Made by a program: the position numbers and the translations under genes. Source: Volvox africanus (lineage: Eukaryota; Chlorophyta; Chlorophyceae; Chlamydomonadales; Volvocaceae). From it: a stretch of 64,000 bases of DNA. Positions within the stretch are counted from its first letter, which is position 1. Each line of letters begins with the position of its first letter. Positions 33,872 to 46,749 of this stretch are shown here, piece by piece. The stretch lies in the NCBI GenBank assembly GCA_030268105.1, contig BSDZ01000040.1:124001-188000 (forward strand), written 5' to 3'. Below the pieces are notes generated by a model. The model saw nothing but the letters and a program-made list of their open reading frames with translations. It did not search any database and was not told the DNA's origin.

Positions 33872-36800
33872 ATGGTGACGAAGATGCAAGCAACGCAATC
33901 GGACGTCGCCAGCGGCGGCGGCGCTGGCGGTGGTGGCACCACCGCCGCCGCCATCAGGACCGACCGCCAGGCTGCTAGAACCGCAGTCGCCGTAAGAATG
34001 GCCGTAGGGGGCCGCCGGCTCCGGCGGCGCATTTGCACCGCACCCTCCGGCGGCGATGTCGTCAATGATGGCGCCATGCCGCCGGTGGTGGTAGGTTATG
34101 GCAGAGCGGCGATGGAGGAGGCGACTGAGGTGCCAAGTGGAGCTGGATGGGATGATGCAATCCAGGACATGAATGCCGACGGCGAGGGTACGTCATTGTT
34201 CACGCATAATGATTGCGATGGCGGGAATCCCAATGGTGGCAGCGGCAAGGTCGGCATCGGTGACAGCGGCAGTGGCGGTGGCGGCACCATTGCGGCTGCC
34301 GCCGCTGCTGGCGGTGCGTCAGACAGCGACGTCATCCTGATCTCCTCGGGCGGGGCGGACGAAGGCGATGACGGTGATGATGGCGATTTTGTCGCTCCGA
34401 AGCCGCAATCGCCTCGGCGGGAGTCCGCGCCACCGGCACGGGTGATGGTGAACGCCCGCGGGCGCGGGCGGGGCCAGCGGCGGGGCCGGGGGCGCAGCAC
34501 CAAGAGCACCCGGGGTGAGGAGCCCTCCGGCAACATCCGGTGTTTTAAATAAAATAACCTGCAGTCCTTTTTAGACAACCGGTATTTACATACCTCGATC
34601 TCAGTTGTCGGTTGGTCGTTACCGGTTGTAAGATTCAGAAATTGGTTTTGTTGAGTGGAATGTGTTCTCCGCCAAGTAGAGACCCACCATAACCACTTGC
34701 TGTACGGAGAAACCTTGCCTCTACCCTGTCCTGCCAGAGGGATGCCCTTATCAGCTCACCAAAACCAACTTCAGGGTATATCAGTTGTTAGTTACATGGA
34801 CCGTTGTGACAGCGACCTCCCCAGCGCGCCACATGCCAGCAGTGTGAGGTCAGAGATCCAAAACAGAGCTTTAATCTTAATATCAGAATATCAGAAAAAA
34901 ATAATCGACGTTGCGGTGACGGCGTAGATATTAATCAATATCATACCACCACCACCTGCCCTGGCCCTGAGTGTTCGTCCACACTATTGTATCGTTACAT
35001 TTTCGTACTTCTCATCCTACTTAATAGGCGTACGAAGGAAAGAGTTGCCGTACGATTGAGTTCCTGTTTTAGCATGTCTGCTATTGAACGTTTTGAATTC
35101 CCTTTCATTCTCCGATGCATATTCGCCACTGCCACTGCCGCAGTAGCAGCTGGTGACGCCCCCGGTGACACGGAGGAAGGGGCCGGTGCAACGACAGCTG
35201 CTGCCGCCGCCACCGCCAGCGGCGACAGCCGCGAAGGCGACGCCGACGGCGGCAGGGATGGCAGTCGCTCAAAACCACCACCCGCGAGGCAGCGGAAGAA
35301 GACCCCCACTACTGCTGTCGCCGCCACCACGGTAGCCGCCGCTGCTGGCGGCGACGATGGCGAAGGCGATGGTTGTAGCGCCTCCGCGGAAGCGACTGAC
35401 GGAGCGAAGACTGATAATTCCAGAAAGAAAAGGTCACGAAACGGAACGGCGGCGGCGGCGGCGGCGGCGGCAGCAGCAATAGTTACAGCTGAGAAAGGAG
35501 GGGGGCCGTCAACGGCGCCAGCGGGACGGCGACGGCAGCAACCGGCGAGGGGGAATCCGAAGAGCGCCAAATTAGATGCCGTACAAGAGGAATTCATGGG
35601 CCAGAAGAAAGGCGCGACGTCGCGTAAGAAGACGACGGGTTGCGGAGGAGACGGAGATGGATGCAGCCGTGGCGCTGGCGCTGGCGCTGGCGGAGGCGGA
35701 GGCAAAAGGGGGAGCGGTCGGGTGAAAGACAATGAGCAGGAGCAAAGCAAAGACGTCACTGACGGCGGCAGGGGAGACAGCGACAGCGGTAAGGAGACTT
35801 GCGATGATGATGACGATTCGGATGTCGTACTGGTTTCGGAGGCAGAGAGCGAAGATAGTGATGAAGAGCTAGAGGAGATTGAATTGATTAGTGAAGAGGA
35901 AGAGGAAAAGGCGCGGAAGAAACCGGCGCGGAGGGGCCGGACGGCGAAAGGCGGGAGAACCGGCGGCGGCCGTGGTGGCCGTCGAGGGAGGGCCCGAAGC
36001 AGCAGCGGCGGCGGCGGCGGCGGCGGGTCCCAGCAGCGGCGGCGGACCGCGGCGACAGTCGGTGGTGAGTGGGCCGTGATGGGGGGAGAGAGAGCAGGTG
36101 AGCGGGGGGAAAAGGCAACTGGCCCATGGGTCACACGGACATGCTAGGGAGATTGGTTGCAGTTTCGGGTGGCAGGGAGACCAGGGCCATGTGATATGGG
36201 AAAAAATATACTGTGAGGATATTCTTAAATGTGGTGAAATAAACAAACCCAATACATCTAGTTAATTGTTAGGTATTCTTAATTTAATATATTTCTCCGT
36301 GGTAAGATGTTTTCTTGTATTCCAATTTTTGAAATATGTACGGCATTCCGGAGAGAAGCCATAGGTGATAATGGCGATGGTGATGGAGAGGTGGCGGCGG
36401 CGGCGGCGCGTGACGGCGACGGCGACGGCGACAGTGACGGCGCTAAGGATGACGACGACGATGATGATGATAACCGCTGGGGTCCTTGGATGCACGACGA
36501 CCCTGACGGCGACGCCGCCGCCCTGGATGCCGTTGCAAATCACGCACGCGACATGCGGGACCCGCCGCCAGAGCTGCTGATGCCACTGCTGCCGTACCAA
36601 AAGCAGTTTCTGGCGTGGGCCGTACGGCAGGTACGTACGGCGATCAATTGATCAATCGTGCAGCCCTTTAGCTTAACGAGCAACTGCTGGAAAAATAGAG
36701 GATTGGTGATTTTTCCATAATTTATCAAAAGCATATTCATTTCATGTCTTGAGTTTTCCATTACGATGTTTCTCTTTTCTGTTGCTTTTTGTTTCATGTT

Positions 36801-39800
36801 CTAGTATTTCCTCATTGCCTTGTTGTTGGGTGTTGGAGTCTTCAAATTGCGACAATCTGATATTCCTGCTACTGCTACCGCTATATCCAACTTCACAGGA
36901 GCAAGGCAACGTCCGCGGTGGCATTCTCGCCGACGAGATGGGTATGGGGAAAACCATTCAAGCCATCTCGCTGATTGTCACGCACAGATCAGACGATCTG
37001 GCAGCGGCGGCGCCAGCCGACCAACAAGCGCCAGTGGCTGCTGCTGCGACGGCGGCGGCGGTGGCCGCAGCGCCGCGGCCACGCATCGCGCTTCGACGCC
37101 CCGGACCGTTTGATGAGATGACCGGCGTTTCCGCCGCCGCCACCGCCAGGTCGGATACGGATGGCGGCTGCGGCCCGGGATGCTCACATGAACCCGCCAC
37201 TGCCGCTATCGCGGCGGCAGCAGCAACTGGTACAGGCGCGTACGGCACCACCGGCGTCGCTGCCAACACGATGCTTGGTCTTCGCAAAGCGGCACTCACA
37301 CCACCACCGCCGCCACCGCCGCGAGCGGTCAGCGACGTCGATGACGGGCTGTGTGAGCACTTGAGGGCGAAGGGGCGGCGGCGACGGAAGGGCTCCCGAA
37401 AGGGCCGGTGTGATATCTGCGAGGCGAATCTGGATCCACGAGCAGATCCAACTCAGGTACGACTATATGCCGTACCCATATTCCTGACTGAGTAGGGCTG
37501 TTGGCCGGCGGAGCAGTACATTGACTTATACCTTGATTTTTCCCAACGGGCTTCAAAATGATAAAACTATCATTTTCAGTTTTATAGTTCAATAATTATC
37601 TTTATATTTCCGTACTTTGGAAAGTATCTTTTGAGAAGTTTATATGCTTTTGTGAGTCTAAAAATCATGTGGGTGGCGAAGGAAACGGCATGGCACATTC
37701 ACAATCTGGATATTCTTGCCATCAAAACACTTTTCTCACGCCCCTCCCCTCTCACGTCCCGCAAAACCCCACCCCCACCTTTCCCACCCCCCTCCCGCCC
37801 GCCACCCCCCATCTCGACCCCGTACAGTCTGGTCAACGCTACTGCGGCGCCACTCTCGTGGTTTGTCCAGTGGTGGCCCTCATTCAGTGGAAGGGGGAGA
37901 TCGCCCGCTTCACGACCCATGGGTCATTGCGGGTGGTGGTGTATCACGGAGGGAAGCGGGGACAGGTGTGTGTGTTTGTGTGTGTGTGTGTATTTGGATA
38001 TTTGGATGGGAATGGGGATGTGAGGAGGGAAAGAGGAATCAAAACTTGTTGAATTGAGTACGTCACCAACACACACCCTCGTACAATACACACACAGGTA
38101 GTAGGTGGTGCCGACGGCGCGGCACTGCGTGAGGCTGACGTCGTACTAACGACCTACAGCGTCATTGAGAACGAATACCGCAGGTGACAGTCGGGGCAGC
38201 CACTGCTTAGGGTTTGCAGGTGTAGGGCCTAAATCAGTTGGATGTTAGTTGGTTAGCTGCCTTGGAGTTACTAATAACGCGCTCACCCACACTACCAAGC
38301 TGGTTGATGCCGTACAGATTCATGCTGCCGAACAAGATCCAGTGCAAGTATTGCAACAAGCGCTTCTACCCGGAGCGCCTTAAGGTATGGCGAGTACGGC
38401 ACGCCACTTCCGTACACCACTTCCGTACATACCGTTTTAAAAACGTCTTGGGACCTTGCGATTTACATGATTGTAAAGAATAATTATTAGCAACTCAGGG
38501 AACAAAAACAGTTATAACGTTAAGTCGGTTGGTCGTGTTTGATTGCCCGTTTCACGCTCATGCCGGCCACCTCCGTACTCATTACCCATACACACACACA
38601 TCCTCTCGTCTCTCATATCTCATCTCACCTCCCCGTGTAATGATATTCCTCCCCCAACTCCCAACCCCCAATAACGCTCCAGGTGCACCTGCGATTCTTT
38701 TGTGGGCCTTATGCCGTGAAGTCAGAGGCACTGGCCAAAGCGCAGAAAAAGAAACCACGAAACGAGGGACGTGGCGGCAGCGGCGGCGGCAGCGGCGGCG
38801 GCAAGAAGAACGACAACGGCAAACGGCCAAGGCCGCGGAAGGGGAAGGGTCTACGGAGTAAGTATGCCGTGGTGTGACAGCTGGTGTGGGCTTTGTTGGT
38901 ATTTGTAGGTAATCGATCCTGCTGCCATGGTTGACTTGCCACTGTTGCATAAGTGCAGGTGGTGGCGGCGACGGCGATGAAGAAGAAGAAGAAGAAAAAG
39001 AAGAAAAAGAAGAAGATGATGAAGATGATGAAGAGGAGGGAGAGGAGGGAGAGGTGCTCAATGACGGCAACACCGACGATAGCGACGACGGCGATGGTGG
39101 CAGCCATGGTGAGGCTGTGGCCTGGTCCAGAGCCGCAAGAGCAGCCGCCGCCGCCGCCACCGTCTTCAAGAAAAAGAAAGGAAAGTCCTCCTCCGCCACT
39201 GCTGCCGCCGTCTTGACGGCAAGCAAAGGTGGTGGCGCCGCCGCCGCCGCCGATGGCGCCAGGCGCAATAAGGCGCTCTATCGCGGCAGCGGCCGCGGTG
39301 GTCAATGCCAGGCGTTTGGCACTCGTACGACAATTGCGAGTGGCAGGTCTGGGACGCGGCAACTGCGACGACGTCAACAGAACGGGGAGGAGGAGACGGA
39401 TGAGGAAGACGAGGAGGACGAGGAGATAGTGGTTTCGGAGGATGGCGATGATGATGAGGAGAAGGACGATGAATTGGTTGTTTTGGTTTCGGAGGAAGAA
39501 GAAGATGATGATGATGGGTATGTACGGCACTGGTACGGAAGTGACGAAGAGGGTTACACATAACGTCGGTACGGAGGATGGATGGGGTATCGTACCCCGT
39601 ACAATCTATACATAATTTCACGAGGTTAATTTCGTTCCGGTTGCCCGGATGCTCCGTGATACTCTTGGGCCCTATTATTCGTTTCCGGCCCACATGCTTA
39701 TACGACTCCCAACCGGCCCCCGTTCCCCGCAGCCCTAGGGGAGCGAAGAAGGGAGCGAAACACAATTCCAAGGCCAAGGGCAAAGCTGCCGCTACAGCCG

Positions 39801-42800
39801 GCGGTACAAAAAGACCCCCCAGTGCAGCCGCAGTGCGCCGGGACCGAGCTGATTTAGCAGAGCTGGAGGCCGAGGCGATGATAGAGGCGGAGGCGTGTAC
39901 GGCACTTAGGAAACCCCAGGACGCGTCAGTGCTGCATAAGGTGTGTGTTTTACTTTTATCATTGGTTTCCAATTTTTACAAATGTGTTAACCCGAAATAT
40001 AAAGAAACCCAATGTGAACCTGGCTGAAATATACATTATTAGTATTAGTATTAGTATTAGTATTAGTATTAGTATTAGTATTAGTATTAGTATTAGTATT
40101 AGTATTAGTATTAGTATTAGTATTAGTATTAGTATTAGTATTAGTATTAGTATAATAAAAATACGACAATACTATGATTATAGTAATATCTAATGACATT
40201 GACAATGACAATATAATAACAATAATTTCATTATACACAGCAGACTTGGGGGGCTAGGGAGATGGCCCACCATCTAGGGATGTGGCGGGTCACGGAGGAC
40301 TGGTCTGGTCTGCGAATGCGCAGCTGCGTCGATAATTTCCAGTATTTGGATGCTTTTGTTGAATTGTGCAATATATTGACAAGACGTCATCGTAGACATA
40401 CGGAATGTGTTTGCCATAAAATGCCCCAATCTAAGACTTTTGCCGCCCATTTGTATTGTATATTACTTATAAAGTTTCCAAAAGATAATTTAAAGTTAAA
40501 ATGAATTATTTTCCAGGTTCCTTGGCGGCGTATCATTCTGGACGAGGCGCACTGCATTAAGGACCGCCGATGCTCCACCGCTAAGGCCGTCTTTGCGCTG
40601 AATTCAAAGTGCAAGTGGGCCTTATCTGGCACGCCGCTCCAAAATCGCGTCGCGGAGCTGTACAGCCTCATACGCTTCCTGCGGTATGTGTGTGTTTTGT
40701 GAGTGTGTTTGTGTAACCCCGATATCCATCTGCACGGCAGCATTGCGGAATCTTGTACTGCCGTGCAGTTGATTTGTGTGGAACAGGATATGTTTTCAAT
40801 TATATCATCATTATTATTATTACATTTTATAAAAAGTTATATTTTATTATATTACCGTACGGCGGCTTCGCATACCCGCATACAAAATGCATAGTCGATG
40901 AAACGTTGGCAATCGGTCCACCCGGCAACTCTGGGGGGAGGGGGGCCGGGTTGTACGGTGTACGGGAACAAAATCGACAACTCCAATAACTCCTCCCCGG
41001 CCGGCAGCTCCGTATGTGAAGATACAGGGATAAATCAAGGATATATCTCAGCAGGCAAGAGAAATATATTTGTCATGTCATATTTAAATATACTTAAATT
41101 ATTTGAGGCCTACAAAACCCTTCTCTGCACCCCAAAACGCCTTGTGCTATTTATAGTAAATAACCATTTCGTCATTGATGACGCGATGCGCATTGACACC
41201 ATTTATAATAAAAATAAGCATTTCATTGATAACGCGGCGTGTCCACATGGAAAACATGGTTTTGTGTTTTCGGAAGTACACCTACTTTCGTAATTTGCAA
41301 TCCTTTATGTAATCCTATATGCGCCTTTGTGAACTTATGTACGTTCGGCTACTTGTCCATTCGCGTGTGGTGTTCTTCCGTGTACGACAGGATCTATCCG
41401 TACGCGTATTACTTTTGCCGTAAGGCTGGTGCTTCCTGCGGCTGCTCCTCCCTGGACTACCCTTTCACGAAGCACCACCGGCAGTGCGACATGTGCAGTC
41501 ACTCGCCCCTCAGCCACTATTGCTGGTGGAACAGGTAGACAGTTATGTTTAATAATGGACTGTTATCGGATTATCTTCAGGTTTGTCAGTTGTCAGTTGT
41601 CAGTTGTCACTTATATGTTGAATGTTACACTGATGACATATCGGCCTGTATTCTTGGGACTTGTGACAATAACTGGCATTATCATATTTCTCACGTCACG
41701 CGAGAAATTCATGACGCTGTTTGTGATGAACTATTAAAATTAGTCTTTCTTATCACTCGAAACGTTTGTACGACAATAAATACCCCTCTGGCCCCCCGAG
41801 GAAAGGTTCGTGGCCAACCCAATCAAGGCGCACGGTTACAGTGGCCGAGGCCGTACGGCGTTGATGCTGCTGAAAAACCGGATCCTGCCTGCCATTTTGC
41901 TTCGCCGTACAAAGGTCAGTACGATCTTGCAGTACGACATGTGACCAATGGAGACCATATCCATAACCAGGGTGACAGAAAGGCACAGACAGACGACGCG
42001 CATACGTAAACAAATAAGGCCCTCAATTCTGACCTTCCTTATGTTATATTAATAGTCCCATTTAATGTCTATATGTTGCTGTCGTACTGCTGTCGTACAG
42101 GTCCAATGCGCCGATGACCTGGCTCTGCCGCCCCGGACGGTGCTGTTGCGACGAGACCGTTTTGATGAGCTAGAAGAGGACTATTACCAGGCGCTGTACA
42201 CGCAGGTGTGTACGACAGTACGATAGGACATGCCCTACTTACAACTTGTGAACTCTGGTGATTTTCATCTCTAATACCCTAAAACCCATCTCTGTACATC
42301 CGCTTCCTCCCCCCCCCCCCGTGCCAAACACACACGCCCATTCACATACAGAGTCAAGCCCAGTTCGGAGCGTACGTGGACAGCGGGACTCTACTGAATA
42401 ACTACGCGGTTAGTTGGTTAAGTTTTTATTGGCCCATACTGTTTTGGTGCTGCCTTGGTAATCCTTTGTACGTGCCGCGCTGGTCTCTTTAAGCATGTCG
42501 TACCAACGTACTGCCACAATCTCGTTTTTACGCAGCATATCTTCGACTTGCTCATCCGGCTACGCCAGGCGGTGGACCACCCCTACCTGGTAGGTTGGTG
42601 GTTAGTGGTTTTCCGTTAGGGTCACGAAGTTACCTTTTCCAGCAAGAGGACCAGTCACGCCAAAAGCGGGTATCGGGAGTACGGGCGTACGACCAGGACT
42701 TCGGGTTAAAACCCTAGACCCTAAAAACCCTTAACTAAAACCATTAGTTAAAAGGACTCTATTGCATTTACGTCATCTGCCCGTAGTAACCTCATCGCTG

Positions 42801-44442
42801 CTGCCGTACAGGTGATCTTTTCAGCTACTGCCACGGCAGCCGCGGACAATGCCATCGGCGGTGGCGGCAGCGGGGTTGGCGGCGGAATAGCCAAGTCATC
42901 TGCCGAGCAGCGTGGGCGCGGGGCCAGTGCCGGCGGCGTATGTACCACTCCTGCAGCCGCTGCACTGGATGCCGTTGTCCGCGTCGGTGCATACGGCAGC
43001 GGTGACGGCGCCGCCGCTCCCACTTGTGGCCTGGCGGCGCCAGTCTGTGGATTGTGTCACGAAGAGATTGAGGACGGGGTGGTTGCGGCTTGCGGTCATG
43101 GGTTTTGCCGTACATGCGCCATCGAGTACGTCGAGGGTGCCGTAAAGACGGTGAGGGAAGCACCTACCTGAGGTAGGGGGTAGCGGGGAATCGGGGTTTT
43201 CAGAAGTGATGGCACATTTAACGACGACATGTTTGGCATGGGATCCTCCATCTCCTCTCATAATCCCACTTCTCTGCCTCCCCCTCTCTCCCCTCCCTTA
43301 TCGTCTCGTGCGTCTCGCATTCCCTCGCATCACCCGAATCCTCCTTCCTTCCCCCACCTCCCCCCTTTCTATACACATACACACATACACACATACACAC
43401 AGGCGAAGTGCCCCCAGTGCTCGAAACCGCTCACCGTCGACCTGACGGTTCGCGGGACTCTCCCGGCGATCGCTGGCGGCGGGGCCGGCGGCAGCGGCGG
43501 GGCCAACGACAAAGATGACCTGGCGGCGGCGGCCGGATCGCGAAGTAGTGGCAGCACCGCTGGCGGCACAGCGGCAGCGGCAGCGTTGGGAGTGCTTGGG
43601 TATCGGCCCCGCAAGCAGTCCATCCTCAACCGCATCGGGCACAAGTTTATGACCAGCACGAAGATTGAGGTGGGTTTAGGGTTTTCATGTAAGGAAGTTT
43701 TTCATCGTAGGTTTTTCATACGTACGTACATGATAATATTTTTTCCATCGTGCTGCTATCGTACAACCATGCGGCAGTACGGCCCCACAAAAGTCCATTA
43801 CGTAATGCTCCGCAACTCCATTGATATATTACCACATGGACTTCGGTCTCCCCTCCAGTCCTTTTCTCTCCGTCGTACAGAACAAACCCAACCCCCAAAA
43901 CAAAATAAAATGAAGTCTCAAAAATGTTTAAATGTTTAAATAAAACACGAATCCCCGGAAAGTCTGGTAGTGATGATGATGTTATGCCCAGATAATGTTA
44001 TGTTCTGCGTTTGCGGCCTCACGAAGAGATCTCTTCTGATGAAACAGGCACTCCGCGAGGAGCTGGATCGGATGATGTCCCGAGACCCCGCTGCGAAGGC
44101 CATCGTGTTCAGTCAGTTCACCTCAATGCTGGACCTGTGCCACTTCCGATTGGATCAGGTGAGGTGTGGCGGCGTGTGTGTGTGTATGTGTGTATGTGTG
44201 TGTGAGAGAGAGAGAGAGGAAAAGAGAGAGCGAAGCTCCGGTCCCTCAATTTAGCCTCCCCTCCCCTCCCCCCCCCAGGTGGGCATTCGCTGCGTGCGGC
44301 TGGAGGGCAGCATGACTCTGGAAGTGAGGGACCGAATGATCGCCGCATTCACGAACGACCCCGGCGTGAGGGTGTTCCTCATGAGCCTCAAGGCGGGGGG
44401 AGTGGCTCTCAACCTCACTGCCGCCAGGTGGGGAACGGAGTC

Positions 44443-44481
<39 letters not shown>

Positions 44482-45486
44482 TTCGCGTGTACGTGTACAT
44501 TCAGCAGATGCCGAAGGTCCTTAGCATGGTTACGTGTTTATCTGCGTGGATGTGTGCCAAGGATGGGGGAGGCAGGGGGAAAGAGGGGAGGAGGTGGGCT
44601 GAAGGCGTTTGTGTGTGGTGTGTGTGACACGTTTGCCGCCGCCCCTACTGGCAATAGCCGGTGGGTAGACTGCCAAAGCACTCCTCATCTAAGGAGGGGC
44701 GTGTATGTGTATGCCGTACACTATGTAGCTTCATGCAGCCACCCCTCCTTAACCCCCTTTTCCCGCCACCCAACCATACAAGGCCGGTTTGCAGGAATAC
44801 ACATACACACACACATGTTCCTCCATGCATTGCCGGAGTTCAACCCTGCATATGAATGGCTGTACGACAAAGGGCACTGTAAAATACCCTATCTTACCCT
44901 TGTGTCGTACCGGTTTTCAAAACAGCCACGTAATGCTGATGGACCCTTGGTGGAACCCGGCTGTGGAGCAGCAGGCGCAGGACAGGTCGGTTATATGAAT
45001 GGCGGTTGGTGGTTGGTGTTCCGGTTTGTTGCTTCCTGACTGAATTGTAAGAAAATACCCATACTTATTTACGCTTGTACGACAGAATTCACCGATTGGG
45101 CCAGTACAAACCGATTACGGTTGTGCGCTTCGTGATCGCGGGTACCATCGAGGAGCGAATCCTTAAACTGCAGGTACGTCTGTACTTCCGTATGTACGTC
45201 CGTCCGTATGTACGTCTGTGATGACGATTGCCCACCACGGGGTAACAGTTATTCTCTACAGGGACTGAGAGGGGGGTTGGGCGACGAGGTAGCAACCGGG
45301 GAGCTGTAACACACCGATAGCTGTACGATACCCTCCCCTTCCCCGACCCCTTCCCTGACCCCCTCCCCGACCCCTTTCCGGTGTTCTTAGGAGAAGAAGC
45401 AGCTAGTGTTTGAGGGGACTGTGGGACGAGACGTGGAGGCCCTGGGGCGGCTCACTGAGGACGACCTGCGCTTCCTGTTCGGATGA
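33872..45486 (+). CDS. RAD16-type SNF2 ATPase / RING ubiquitin ligase
   Basis: Homologue of RAD16/rhp16, a global-genome nucleotide-excision-repair SNF2 ATPase with an embedded RING E3 domain. Exons: 33872-34514, 35144-36064, 36359-36630, 36899-37456, 37828-37965, 38098-38183, 38318-38384, 38683-38857, 38959-39517, 39733-39940, 40517-40683, 41391-41534, 41806-41914, 42101-42205, 42352-42408, 42536-42589, 42812-43150, 43403-43669, 44048-44158, 44279-44427, 44926-44985, 45086-45173, 45391-45486. All are in phase (5373 nt, about 1790 aa). In order: acidic/Ala-rich N-terminus; [13 protein letters not shown]; Walker A DEMGMGKT; a zinc-finger piece [17 protein letters not shown] box; SGTPLQNR; a RAD16-typical Cys/His region ([15 protein letters not shown]); RING CGLC…CGHGFC…CPQC; helicase-C VFSQFTS…[23 protein letters not shown]-terminal [12 protein letters not shown]. 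It is about twice the usual length because of low-complexity inserts. The 5' end is uncertain. Confidence 0.92.
40034..40156. repeat. TTAGTA hexamer microsatellite in RAD16 intron
   Basis: About 20 perfect tandem copies of a hexamer (ATTAGT/TTAGTA) in the intron between exons 39733-39940 and 40517-40683. It explains the Ser/Ile and Asn/Thr open frames there. Confidence 0.97.
44444..44480. repeat. GT dinucleotide tract at a RAD16 donor
   Basis: A near-perfect GT run begins 17 nt after the donor at 44428. A similar GT-rich tract follows the donor at 44159. Confidence 0.85.
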
Positions 45487-46749
45487 GCGGGGGAAAATAT
45501 CGGGGCGGGACGAGCGGAAAAAAGGATGGACGACCAGTGTAGTAGTCGTACATGTACGGCAAACGCTTCCATGATGTAAGGTGCAGAAGCAGCTTTTCAA
45601 TGTTTCGCGAAGAAGGCCTTTGCGGCTCCATCTCTTCACTACTATGGGAAGGGGAGGGGATAGACAGGCAGGCTGGTTGGGGCAGTGAGCGCCCCTCAAA
45701 TGGTGAGTGGCGAAGAACGCGAACCAGGTGGAGTGATGCGGAGTTGAAGGATTCGGCTCTGCTGCTATGTGTGTGTATGTCGTACAAACCGACTCTCTGA
45801 GACAGATTTTTGAGGTTGGGTTTGGGTTTGGGTTGGGTTGTCTTATTTGTTCCTTTCCACTTCGTCTCTTGATTTATTTGTTTAATAATATTAACATGAA
45901 TGTGTGGGATCATGTCCGGGAGGAGTTGTGGTGGCGGCCGGTTAGCGGCTGCATGCGTGTGCGCCCCCTGCCGGTATGTGGAAATGGTGGTGCTGTCTGG
46001 GCAATAGTGAAGTGATGCACGGAAAGAAGGGGAGGAAGAGGGAGGGGGGTGAGGGGGGTGCATGTAAGTGCCAATACTCTATGCCGTACATGATATGGTA
46101 CTGCACCCTGTTGAAGGATCTATACCAGAATGTCCAAGTGAACAGCGGCGGGGGGGGAAGGGGGGCAGGGGGCTAGTGGATGTGCAATTACCCAAGTTGG
46201 AGGGTCTAATCTCAGAGATCATTATCGATACGGGTTGTGTCCGGACACTGTACGTAACACATTTCCGTATAGATAAAACATTTCGTGCGAAACACTTGGC
46301 CTTGACCTCCTACAGTAGTCAACATTCTGTGATGGTTGGAATACTGGTAGGAAAAACAGATTTTTTTACGTAATTTGACGCGAGCTGATCAAACGACAAG
46401 ATTTAGCAAGACTGTGCATAACTGTATGAACATGCCTGGAACGATCTGCGTAATTAATTATCATTTTTGTAGGCGTTAGAAGGACTGAGCGACGGTTGCT
46501 CGTCTTACTGTTTTAAGGTGGACGGCCACAAAATAGAGGTTATAAAAAAGCACTCTTTATTTTTGGATAGACCTTTTAGCGAAACTTGATTGTGCAAGGG
46601 CGAGGTGGCAGCCTGGAAAATTGCAGCACCCAAATAATAAAGACCATATGCTGCAAAGCCTTCCTATTTGCGGATTAGATCACAACCAAATTAACTGTGT
46701 AGGTTGATCAAAATCCTTAGAACTTAATCCAGAATAGCTTTATCCGACG
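45487..46749. other. Intergenic between RAD16 and OTU genes
   Basis: Contains the RAD16 3' flank and the OTU promoter. Open frames here lack splice-compatible homology. Short ATGCCGTAC-type motifs occur (for example near 46081), as they do in many introns of the neighbouring genes. I see no further gene. Confidence 0.5.

Noticed and set aside
34995..36134. 379-codon minus-strand open frame opposite RAD16 exon 2
   Set aside because: GC-rich Ala/Gly/acidic codons leave the opposite strand open. Splice phase and homology support the plus strand.
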